NCBI RefSeq assembly: GCF_004803895.1
Contig: NZ_CP021978.1
Location: 5,580,001 to 5,644,000 of the forward strand
Source: Streptomyces hawaiiensis
GTDB lineage: Bacteria; Actinomycetota; Actinomycetes; Streptomycetales; Streptomycetaceae
Direction: 5' to 3'
DNA length: 64,000 nt
Both the position numbers and the translations under genes were made by a program. The notes under the pieces are model-generated. The model ran no database searches. It was not told where the DNA came from and saw only the letters and a program-made list of their open reading frames with translations. Shown one piece after another: positions 23,808-31,115 of the stretch. Numbering within the stretch: position 1 is the first letter of the stretch; every line of letters begins with the position of its first letter.

Positions 23808-24581
23808 GTGAACCTGCGCGACAAGCTGCGCGGCCTGCTGGTCAGGCTGTACGCACGCCGGGTGGAAGGTCACCTGGACCACGCTCAGGTGCCCAAGCAC
23901 ATCGGCGTCATCATGGACGGCAACCGGCGCTGGGCGAAGGCCGCCGGTTCCAGCACCGTCGACGGTCACCGGGCCGGCGCCGGAAAGATCGAGGAGTTCC
24001 TCGGCTGGTGCACCGAGACCGACGTCGAGGTCGTCACGCTCTGGCTGCTGTCCACGGACAACTTCGACCGGCCGCAGAACGAGCTCGGCCCCCTGCTCGG
24101 CATCATCGAGGACGTCGCCCGCACCCTGGCCGCCGACGGCCGCTGGCGCGTGCGCCACGTCGGCACGCCGGATCTGCTGCCCTCCGGGATGCAGACGGTC
24201 CTCAAGGAGGCCGAGGAGACCACCGCGCACGTCGACGGGATAGTGGTCAACGTCGCCATCGGCTACGGCGGCCGCCAGGAGATCGCCGACGCCGTGCGCT
24301 CGATGCTGCTCGACGCCCAGGAGAAGGGCACCTCGATGGAGGAGCTCGCCGAGGCGGTCGACATCGACATGATCGGGCGTCACCTCTACACGAGCGACCA
24401 GCCCGACCCCGACCTGGTGATCCGCACCAGTGGCGAGCAGCGCCTGTCCGGATTCATGCTCTGGCAGACCGCGCACTCCGAGTATTACTTCTGTGACGTG
24501 TTCTGGCCGGCGTTCCGCAAGGTCGACTTCCTGCGCGCCATGCGTGACTACGCCGCCCGCCACCGGCGCTACGGCGGCTGA
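23808..24581 (+). CDS. uppS: Isoprenyl transferase (cis-prenyl diphosphate synthase)
   Basis: 257-residue cis-prenyltransferase that condenses isopentenyl diphosphate into undecaprenyl or shorter cis-polyprenyl diphosphate, the lipid carrier for wall synthesis. Conserved regions: HIGVIMDGNRRWAKAAG (Asp37, the metal ligand, and Gly38-Asn39-Arg40), GHRAGAGKIEEFL, VTLWLLSTDNFDRP, NVAIGYGGRQEI, and DPDLVIRTSGEQRLSGFMLW with FWPAF. GTG 23808 has GGAGGGG upstream. Streptomyces usually carry two such genes; which product length this one makes cannot be told from sequence. Confidence 0.93.
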   Translation: MNLRDKLRGLLVRLYARRVEGHLDHAQVPKHIGVIMDGNRRWAKAAGSSTVDGHRAGAGKIEEFLGWCTETDVEVVTLWLLSTDNFDRPQNELGPLLGIIEDVARTLAADGRWRVRHVGTPDLLPSGMQTVLKEAEETTAHVDGIVVNVAIGYGGRQEIADAVRSMLLDAQEKGTSMEELAEAVDIDMIGRHLYTSDQPDPDLVIRTSGEQRLSGFMLWQTAHSEYYFCDVFWPAFRKVDFLRAMRDYAARHRRYGG

Positions 24582-24935
24582 AGCACCCGTCCGCGGACGG
24601 CGGGACGCGGGACGTCCCACGTCGCGACCCCTCCCGGTACCCCTTCGAAGACACGCGTCACACGGAGTTCACCGGCTCGCCGTCATATGCCTTGGCATGG
24701 CGACGCTCGTTCGAGGGCATAACCCAGACAGGTCGACGCCCGAACCACGGGTGTCGGATCTCAGCGGACGGCACGGGGCCGTCCGCCCGGGAGGCCCTTT
24801 GCACCAGCCCGATCGTGCGGTCACAGCACGGACGAAGAGGCGGAGGGCCGGTTTTCGGCCCGCGCAGGGCGGCCGACGACCGGTCCAGCTCCATTCCGTC
24901 GCTCCCCGACCTCATCCGAGGGGGTACGTCCTTCC
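24582..24935 (+). promoter_or_regulatory. 354-base leader ahead of the PhoH gene
   Basis: No gene supported. It contains several dyads: ATGCC-TT-GGCAT (24687-24698), and a hairpin CGGACGG-N7-CCGTCCG (24765-24785). A long structured 5' leader is possible. No known riboswitch class recognised. Confidence 0.35.
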
Positions 24936-26261
24936 GTGGTGACCAGCACAAAGCGCCACAAGCCCGACCGGCGCACCTATGTTCTCGACACCAGCGTCCT
25001 GCTGGCCGACCCGAACGCCCTGAACCGCTTCGACGAGCACGAGGTCGTGCTCCCCATCGTCGTGGTCACGGAGCTGGAGGCAAAGAGGCACCATCCCGAA
25101 CTCGGCTACTTCGCCCGGCAGGCCCTGCGCCTGCTCGACGAGTTCCGCGTCCGGCACGGCCGCCTCGACGCCCCCATCCCGATCGGGGATCTGGGCGGGA
25201 CCGTCCGTGTCGAGCTCAACCACTCGGACCCCAGCGTGCTGCCCAGCGGCTACCGCCTGGGGGACAACGACTCCCGCATCCTCGCGGTCGCCCGCAATCT
25301 GCAGGCCGAGGGGTTCGACGTCACCGTCGTATCGAAGGACCTCCCGCTCAGGATCAAGGCCTCCTCCGTCGGGCTCCTCGCCGAGGAGTACCGCGCGGAG
25401 CTCGCCATCACGGACTCCTCCGGCTGGACCGGAATGTCCGAACTGACCCTGCCAGGCGAGCAGGTGGACATCCTCTTCGAGGAGGGACACGTCCACGTCC
25501 CCGAGGCCGCCGGCCTGCCGGTGCACACGGGCCTGATGATCCAGTCGGAGCGCGGCAAGGCGCTCGGGCGGGTCACGCCCGAGGGCGCCATCCGTGTCGT
25601 ACGCGGGGATCGTGAGGCGTTCGGCATCAAGGGCCGCAGCGCCGAGCAGCGGATCGCGCTCGACCTGCTGCTCGATCCGGATGTCGGGATCGTGTCGATG
25701 GGCGGCCGGGCCGGCACCGGCAAGTCGGCGCTGGCACTGTGCGCGGGACTGGAGGCGGTGCTGGAGCGCCGCCAGCACCAGAAGGTGATGGTCTTCCGTC
25801 CGCTGTACGCGGTGGGCGGGCAGGAGCTGGGCTATCTGCCGGGCTCCGAGGCCGAGAAGATGAGCCCCTGGGCGCAGGCCGTGTTCGACACGCTGTCGGC
25901 GGTCACGTCCCGGGAGGTCATCGAGGAGGTCACCGCACGCGGGATGCTGGAGGTCCTGCCGCTCACCCACATCCGCGGCCGCTCGCTGCACGACGCGTTC
26001 GTGATCGTGGACGAGGCCCAGTCGCTGGAACGGAACGTACTTCTCACCGTTCTGTCCCGGATCGGGGCCAATTCACGGGTGGTTCTCACTCATGACGTGG
26101 CCCAGCGGGACAACCTCAGGGTCGGCCGGTACGACGGTGTGGTCGCCGTCGTCGAGAAGCTGAAGGGGCATCCGCTCTTCGCGCACGTGACCCTTACGCG
26201 GTCCGAGAGGTCCCAGATCGCCGCCCTTGTGACCGAAATGCTCGAAGATGGTCAGATCTGA
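24936..26261 (+). CDS. PIN-PhoH fusion ATPase (PhoH2-type)
   Basis: 441 residues joining an N-terminal PIN nuclease domain (about 13-150; acidic site including Asp18 in YVLDTSVLL, Glu in VVVTELEAKRH, and LGDNDSRILAVARNL) to a C-terminal PhoH ATPase domain (about 215-440; Walker A GGRAGTGKSA with Lys263, Walker B VIVDEAQS, and SRIGANSRVVLTHD). Such fusions act as RNA-unwinding ribonucleases in mycobacteria, so RNA processing is the likely role. GTG 24936. It lies downstream of uppS but behind a 354-base gap, so it is probably a separate unit. Confidence 0.93.
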   Translation: MVTSTKRHKPDRRTYVLDTSVLLADPNALNRFDEHEVVLPIVVVTELEAKRHHPELGYFARQALRLLDEFRVRHGRLDAPIPIGDLGGTVRVELNHSDPSVLPSGYRLGDNDSRILAVARNLQAEGFDVTVVSKDLPLRIKASSVGLLAEEYRAELAITDSSGWTGMSELTLPGEQVDILFEEGHVHVPEAAGLPVHTGLMIQSERGKALGRVTPEGAIRVVRGDREAFGIKGRSAEQRIALDLLLDPDVGIVSMGGRAGTGKSALALCAGLEAVLERRQHQKVMVFRPLYAVGGQELGYLPGSEAEKMSPWAQAVFDTLSAVTSREVIEEVTARGMLEVLPLTHIRGRSLHDAFVIVDEAQSLERNVLLTVLSRIGANSRVVLTHDVAQRDNLRVGRYDGVVAVVEKLKGHPLFAHVTLTRSERSQIAALVTEMLEDGQI

Positions 26262-26680
26262 CCGTCCCGAGTAACTAGTGGCGGTTACGCGATAGTTGGT
26301 GCCGTCCGGAGAAGGCGAAGAGCCTAGCCGGGCGGCGCCTTCGCATGTGGACCTTTCTGTGAATCTCCCGCGCCAAACGGGATGTGAGCTTTCACACGCG
26401 ACTCGGAATTGCCTTGCCCCGTCGTGTTACGGCAGAGTCTCACTCCTGTCAGGCCCCGCATACGACACACCTGTACCCCCAGCGGTACGGCACCACAAAG
26501 CAACAGCATCAACTGCATAGCGATGTCGTATGCCGCCCGAGCAACACACGGCGCTCCCCTCGGGGGAGTTGCCCACCGGGCCCGCGCCTCCCGTGACCCC
26601 GCAGTTGGGGAGGCCTGTGCCAGGGGCACGATTGCGTCCGCGAGGGTCACCGAAGCGGGCGATGCTGGAAGGAAAACCGT
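26262..26680 (+). promoter_or_regulatory. 419-base leader ahead of the transglycosylase-like gene
   Basis: No gene supported. A hairpin GAAGGCG / CGCCTTC (26311-26342) may terminate the phoH transcript. A TGTGA-GCTT-TCACA dyad lies at 26393-26406 and a tight hairpin CTCCCC-TCG-GGGGAG around 26554-26568. I compared it with the c-di-AMP (ydaO) riboswitch found before wall-hydrolase genes in actinobacteria and did not find its conserved blocks. Confidence 0.4.
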
Positions 26681-27385
26681 GTGAGCCGGATCTCGGTCCG
26701 GGGATTCGCAGTGGCCTCGGCCACAGCGGTCACCGCTGTCGGAAGCGTCGTCGGCGTTGCCTCGGGCAGCACCGCGCAGAACAACGACGCCGAAGCGACG
26801 GCAAGCGGCGCGACGCTGCTCGCGGACATCCCCGCGGGCCAGCAGGCCCAGGTGCAGACCGCGTCGCTGACGCAGCAGGCCGACGCACAGGCCATCCAGG
26901 CGGACGTAAGCGCGAAGAAGGACGCCGAGGAGGCCGCCCGCAAGGCCGCCGCCGAGACGGCCGTCGCCAAGAAGGAGGCCGCCGAGAAGGCGGCCAAGGC
27001 GGCGAAGGAGGCCAAGGAGCGCGCCGCGGAGGTCAAGGAAGCCGCCGCCAGCCGCTCCAAGGACATCTCCGACTTCCCCGTCGCGAGTTCCTACAGCATC
27101 GCCCAGATCCAGGCCATGGCACGGCAGGTTGTGCCGTCGGGTCAGTTCCAGTGCTTCAGCAACATCGTGGACCACGAGTCCGACTGGAACTACAAGGCGG
27201 TCAACCCCTCCTCCGGGGCCTACGGCATGTTCCAGGCGCTGCCCGGTTCCAAGATGTCGTCCGTCGGCGCCGACTGGCGGACCAACCCGGCCACCCAGAT
27301 CAAGTGGGGCCTGAACTACATGAACGACCGCTACGGCAGCCCCTGTGACGCCTGGTCGTTCTGGCAGGCCAACCACTGGTACTGA
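26681..27385 (+). CDS. Secreted transglycosylase-like (SLT-fold) wall protein
   Basis: 234 residues. An N-terminal signal/anchor (about 1-30, FAVASATAVTAVGSVVGVASG), a long Ala/Lys/Glu coiled coil (about 65-125), and a C-terminal lysozyme-fold domain (about 138-234) with catalytic Glu166 in NIVDHESDWN, then SSGAYGMFQALPGSK and IKWGLNYMNDRYGSP ending in HWY. It should cut or bind peptidoglycan glycan strands outside the membrane. GTG 26681, the previous bases GGAAGGAAAACC giving the ribosome site. A strong terminator follows. Confidence 0.9.
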   Translation: MSRISVRGFAVASATAVTAVGSVVGVASGSTAQNNDAEATASGATLLADIPAGQQAQVQTASLTQQADAQAIQADVSAKKDAEEAARKAAAETAVAKKEAAEKAAKAAKEAKERAAEVKEAAASRSKDISDFPVASSYSIAQIQAMARQVVPSGQFQCFSNIVDHESDWNYKAVNPSSGAYGMFQALPGSKMSSVGADWRTNPATQIKWGLNYMNDRYGSPCDAWSFWQANHWY

Positions 27386-27416
27386 GCCGACCGGCCCACG
27401 GCCGATCCCGTCCTTC

Positions 27417-27455
27417 GCGCGAGCCCCGCACCGTCGTCCGGTGCGGGGCTCGCGC
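27417..27455 (+). terminator. GC-rich terminator after the transglycosylase-like gene
   Basis: Near-perfect 16-base stem GCGCGAGCCCCGCACC / GGTGCGGGGCTCGCGC with a 7-base loop and no U-tract, the common streptomycete form. 31 bases after the stop codon. Confidence 0.8.
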
Positions 27456-27521
27456 CATGTACGGTCGGACGGACGGCTCCCCGGGGGAGTGGTGCGCCAA
27501 GACGGGGGAAAAGGACGGATC

Positions 27522-28829
27522 ATGTCGCGAGTGCCAGGGTGGCTCGGCCGGCTCGGTGCCGGGCTGACCGATATGAGCGAGCGGTACAACGCACGCCGTG
27601 CCGAGGCCGAACGGGAGCGGGACGACTCCGAGTCCCGGACGCTCGCCGACGAACACGTGCCGCCGCCCCCGGACTACGCGCCCGACGTCGCCGCCCGTCC
27701 CGATCCCGCGCTGGCCGTGCCGTGGGGGGTGCGGGTCGCAGCCGAGGCCGGCTGGCGGCTCCTCGTCCTCGCGGGCACCGTATGGGTGCTGATGCGGGTC
27801 ATCAGCGCCGTCCAGCTCGTGGTGCTCTCGTTCGTCATCGCGCTGCTCATCACGGCGATGCTGCAGCCGACGGTGGCGCGGCTGCGGCGCCACGGCGTGC
27901 CGCGCGGGCCGGCGACCGCGCTGACGGCGATCCTCGGCTTCGTCGTCATGGGCCTCATCGGCTGGTTCGTGACCTGGCAGGTCATGGAGAACATCGACGA
28001 CCTCTCGGGCCAGATCCAGGACGGCATCGACGAGTTGCGGAACTGGCTGCTGAACAGCCCCTTCCACGTCACGGACAAGCAGATCAACGAGATCGCCAAG
28101 AACCTGCGTGAGGCGGTCGGGGCGAACACCGACCAGATCACCTCGGCGGGTCTGGAGGGCGTGACGGTCGTCGTCGAGGCGCTGACCGGGATCCTGCTGG
28201 CCGTCTTCTGCACGCTGTTCCTGCTCTACGACGGCAAGCGGATCTGGCAGTGGACGCTGAAGCTGGTGCCGGCGGCGGCTCGGCCGGGGGTGGCCGGGGC
28301 CGGTCCGGCGGCGTGGCGGACGCTGACGGCGTATGTGCGGGGCACGGTGATCGTCGCGCTGATCGACGCGATCTTCATCGGGCTCGGGATCTACTTCCTC
28401 GATGTTCCGATGGCCGTGCCGCTGGCGGTGTTCATCTTCCTGGGCGCGTTCATCCCGCTGGTGGGCGCGGTGGCCTCCGGGGCGCTGGCCGTGGTCGTCG
28501 CGCTGGTCACCCAGGGGGTGTTCACGGCCGTCATGACGCTGGTGGTGGTACTCGCGGTGCAGCAGATCGAGGGGCACATCCTGCAGCCGTTCATCCTGGG
28601 ACGGGCCGTGCGGGTGCATCCGCTGGCGGTGGTGCTGTCGGTCGCGGCCGGCGGGATGGTGGCCGGGATCGGGGGCGCTGTCGTCGCCGTGCCGCTGGTG
28701 GCGGTGACCAACACGGTCGTGGGGTATCTGCGGTCGTATTCGCAGAAGGCGGCGCTCCGGCATTCGGTGCGGCCGCGCGGGGCCACGGCGGTGAGCGCGG
28801 AGCCGACCCCGCAGACGCCGTCCGAGTAG
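27522..28829 (+). CDS. AI-2E family transporter (TqsA/PerM-like permease)
   Basis: 435-residue integral membrane protein of the AI-2E/PerM exporter family. A charged cytoplasmic N-terminus (about 1-75, Pro-rich) is followed by about eight membrane segments, with the large amphipathic outer region between helices 3 and 4 (MENIDDLSGQIQDGIDELRN) and the typical FLGAFIPLVGAVASGALAVVVALV and EGHILQPFILGRAVRVHPLAVVL blocks (given in part). Substrate unknown; members export signals or couple ion flow. ATG 27522 behind AAGGAC. Convergent with ahpD across a bidirectional terminator. Confidence 0.9.
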   Translation: MSRVPGWLGRLGAGLTDMSERYNARRAEAERERDDSESRTLADEHVPPPPDYAPDVAARPDPALAVPWGVRVAAEAGWRLLVLAGTVWVLMRVISAVQLVVLSFVIALLITAMLQPTVARLRRHGVPRGPATALTAILGFVVMGLIGWFVTWQVMENIDDLSGQIQDGIDELRNWLLNSPFHVTDKQINEIAKNLREAVGANTDQITSAGLEGVTVVVEALTGILLAVFCTLFLLYDGKRIWQWTLKLVPAAARPGVAGAGPAAWRTLTAYVRGTVIVALIDAIFIGLGIYFLDVPMAVPLAVFIFLGAFIPLVGAVASGALAVVVALVTQGVFTAVMTLVVVLAVQQIEGHILQPFILGRAVRVHPLAVVLSVAAGGMVAGIGGAVVAVPLVAVTNTVVGYLRSYSQKAALRHSVRPRGATAVSAEPTPQTPSE

Positions 28830-28849
28830 CCCGGCGCGAAAGGCCAACA

Positions 28850-28882
28850 GGGCCCCGCCCACCGGTCAGGTGGGCGGGGCCC
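28850..28882. terminator. Bidirectional terminator between permease and ahpD
   Basis: Perfect 14-base stem GGGCCCCGCCCACC / GGTGGGCGGGGCCC with a 5-base loop. It lies 20 bases after the permease stop and 26 bases after the ahpD stop, serving both convergent units. Confidence 0.85.
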
Positions 28883-28908
28883 TGCCATGCGGGGCGTGCG
28901 GCCGGGGG

Positions 28909-29442
28909 TTACTCGGCCAGAACCGCCTCGGCGTCCAGCGTGACGCCGACCGCCTGGATCACGGAGGCGATCTTGAACGCCTCCTGGACGACCTCGCGGT
29001 CGAGGCCGGCCTTGCGCAGCACCTGCTCGTGGGAGTCCAGGCACATGCCGCAGCCGTTGATGGCGGAGACCGCGAACGACCACAGCTCGAAGTCGACCTT
29101 GTCGACGCCCGGGTTGCCGATGACGTTCATCCGCAGGCCCGCGCGCAGGGTGCCGTACTCGTGGTCCGAAAGGAGGTGACGGGTGCGGTAGAAGACGTTG
29201 TTCATCGCCATCACCGCGGCAGCGGCCTTGGCCGCCGTGTAGGCCTCCGGCGACAGACTCGCCTTCGCCTCCGGCTCCAGCTCACGCAGCACGATCGGGG
29301 AGCGCGAGGCGATCGCCGTCGCCAGCACCGTGCCCCACAGCTGCTGGGCCGGCAGGTCGGAGTTGCCGATGACCGAGCCCAGGTTGAGCTTCAGGTCCTT
29401 GGCGTAGTCCGGTATGGCGGACTTCAGGGCATCCAGCGACAT
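28909..29442 (-). CDS. ahpD: Alkyl hydroperoxide reductase AhpD
   Basis: 177-residue alkylhydroperoxidase that recharges AhpC in actinobacteria and has weak peroxidase activity itself. The active-site motif is GCGMCLDSHEQVL with Cys131, Cys134 and His138, plus the proton-relay Glu upstream (PEAKASLSPEAYTAAK), matching mycobacterial AhpD. The length is normal. It starts 6 bases after ahpC, so it is cotranscribed with it, and the pair is divergent from oxyR. Confidence 0.97.
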   Translation of the reverse strand: MSLDALKSAIPDYAKDLKLNLGSVIGNSDLPAQQLWGTVLATAIASRSPIVLRELEPEAKASLSPEAYTAAKAAAAVMAMNNVFYRTRHLLSDHEYGTLRAGLRMNVIGNPGVDKVDFELWSFAVSAINGCGMCLDSHEQVLRKAGLDREVVQEAFKIASVIQAVGVTLDAEAVLAE

Positions 29443-29448
29443 GTCAGA

Positions 29449-30003
29449 TCACTCCCCGGAGAGCAGCGCGACGGGGTCGAGGGTCTCGTCGCCCTTCGAC
29501 CAGTTGCAGGGGCACAGCTCGTCCGTCTGGAGCGCGTCCAGGACCCGGAGGACCTCCTTCGGGTTACGGCCGACCGAGCCCGCGGTCACCATCGAGAACT
29601 GGATCTCGTTGTTCTGGTCCACGATGAACACCGCGCGCTTGGCGAAGCCGTCCTCGCCCTCGATGCCGAGGTCGCGCATCAGCTCGTGCTTGGAGTCGGC
29701 CATCATCGGGAACGGCAGGTCGCGCAGGTCGTCGTGGTCCTTGCGCCAGGCGTGGTGGACGAACTCGGAGTCACCGGAGAAGCCGAGGACCTGCGCGTCG
29801 CGGTCCGCGAACTCCTCGTTCAGCTTGCCGAAGGCGGCGATCTCGGTCGGGCACACGAAGGTGAAGTCCTTGGGCCACGCGAAGATGACCTTCCACTGAC
29901 CCTCGTAGCTCTTGTGGTTGATCTGCTGGAACTCCTTGCCCTTCTCCAGCGAGACACAGGCGGTCAGGTCGAACTCGGGGAACTTGTCACCGACGGTGAG
30001 CAC
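29449..30003 (-). CDS. ahpC: Peroxiredoxin AhpC
   Basis: 184-residue 2-Cys peroxiredoxin reducing H2O2, organic peroxides and peroxynitrite. Peroxidatic Cys51 is in FTFVCPTE; the C-terminal region has Cys164 and Cys166 in ELCPCNWSKG, the actinobacterial arrangement that accepts electrons from AhpD. I chose GTG 30003 because AAGGAG lies 5 bases upstream; the upstream in-frame ATG at 30051 would add 16 residues not found in the family. Divergent from oxyR, which is expected to activate or repress it according to redox state. Confidence 0.97.
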   Translation of the reverse strand: MLTVGDKFPEFDLTACVSLEKGKEFQQINHKSYEGQWKVIFAWPKDFTFVCPTEIAAFGKLNEEFADRDAQVLGFSGDSEFVHHAWRKDHDDLRDLPFPMMADSKHELMRDLGIEGEDGFAKRAVFIVDQNNEIQFSMVTAGSVGRNPKEVLRVLDALQTDELCPCNWSKGDETLDPVALLSGE

Positions 30004-30136
30004 ACACACTCCTTGCAGCGAAGAAACACCCGGATTGCGGGTGTTTCCCATGGGTTGGACTGTGTTGATGTTGGCACAGGCTCGATTGATTACGGAAATA
30101 GCTACACTCGGTCGAGTTGATCGGAGGTAGTTATCA
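30004..30136. promoter_or_regulatory. ahpC-oxyR divergent control region
   Basis: 133-base intergenic region with an AT-rich core (about 30075-30125). It holds repeated TCGATTGAT (30083-30091) and TCGAGTTGAT (30112-30121), and a CTCG-GT-CGAG dyad, as expected of an OxyR site lying over two back-to-back promoters. The position of the exact operator is an inference. Confidence 0.6.
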
Positions 30137-31087
30137 GTGACTGTCGGTAATAAGCGCAGGCAGCCCAGCCTGGCCCAGCTCCGTGCCTTCGCGGCCGTGG
30201 CCGAACACCTTCATTTCCGGGACGCTGCCGCGGCGATCGGCATGAGCCAGCCCGCCCTCTCGGGCGCCGTGTCGGCCCTGGAGGAAACACTCGGAGTGAC
30301 GCTCCTCGAGCGTACGACGCGCAAGGTGCTGCTCTCACCCGAGGGCGAGCGGATCGCCGTACGGGCCAAGGCCGTTCTGGGGGAGGTGGGCGCGCTCCTG
30401 GAGGAGGCCGAGGCGGTCCGGGCGCCCTTCACCGGGGTGCTGCGGCTCGGCGTGATCCCGACGGTCGCGCCCTATCTGCTGCCGACCGTCCTGCGGCTCG
30501 TCCACGAACGCTATCCGCACCTCGACCTCCAGGTGCACGAGGAGCAGACCGCCAGCCTGCTCGACGGCCTCGCCGGCGGCCGGCTCGATCTGTTGCTGCT
30601 CGCAGTGCCCCTGGGAGTACCGGGCGTGGCCGAACTGCCGCTGTTCGACGAGGACTTCGTGCTCGTCACCCCGCTCGACCACCGGCTCGGCGGCCGCGAG
30701 GGCATTCCGCGTCAGGCGCTGCGCGAGCTGAATCTGCTGCTGCTGGACGAGGGGCACTGCCTGCGGGACCAGGCCCTCGACATCTGCCGGGAGGCCGGCC
30801 GCGACGACGTGCCGGTCACCACCACCGCGGCCGGGCTGTCCACGCTGGTGCAGCTCGTCGCGGGCGGACTCGGCGTCACACTGCTGCCGCGCACCGCCCT
30901 CAAGGTCGAGACCTCCCGCAGCAACCAGCTCCTCACCGGGTACTTCGCCGACCCGGCCCCCACCCGCCGGATCGCGCTGGCGATGCGGATGGGGGCCGCG
31001 CGCGGCGCGGAGTACGAGGAGCTCGCGGCCGCCCTGCGGCAGGCGCTGCGCCCGCTGCCCGTACGGGTGCTGGAGCAGGACACCTGA
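30137..31087 (+). CDS. oxyR: LysR-type peroxide sensor OxyR
   Basis: 316-residue LysR-family regulator. The winged helix-turn-helix is at residues 11-70 (LAQLRAFAAVAEHLHF, SQPALSGAVSALEE), with the effector domain 95-305. The redox pair Cys208 and Cys217 in DEGHCLRDQALDIC matches the disulfide switch of OxyR, which sets it apart from other LysR proteins and fits its position divergent from ahpC-ahpD. GTG 30137 behind GGAGG. The 3' end faces the ABC permease gene with only 28 bases between. Confidence 0.96.
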   Translation: MTVGNKRRQPSLAQLRAFAAVAEHLHFRDAAAAIGMSQPALSGAVSALEETLGVTLLERTTRKVLLSPEGERIAVRAKAVLGEVGALLEEAEAVRAPFTGVLRLGVIPTVAPYLLPTVLRLVHERYPHLDLQVHEEQTASLLDGLAGGRLDLLLLAVPLGVPGVAELPLFDEDFVLVTPLDHRLGGREGIPRQALRELNLLLLDEGHCLRDQALDICREAGRDDVPVTTTAAGLSTLVQLVAGGLGVTLLPRTALKVETSRSNQLLTGYFADPAPTRRIALAMRMGAARGAEYEELAAALRQALRPLPVRVLEQDT

Positions 31088-31115
31088 CGACCCGGACGGA
31101 CCGTACGGCCTGCCG

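Noticed and set aside
24936..26261. Toxin of a VapC-type toxin-antitoxin pair (PIN domain)
   Set aside because: The PIN domain is fused to a complete PhoH ATPase, the PhoH2 layout, and no small antitoxin gene precedes it.
26262..26680. c-di-AMP (ydaO) riboswitch before the transglycosylase gene
   Set aside because: The conserved blocks of that class, such as the GGGGTGAATC-like and CAGCTAACC-like stretches, are not present.
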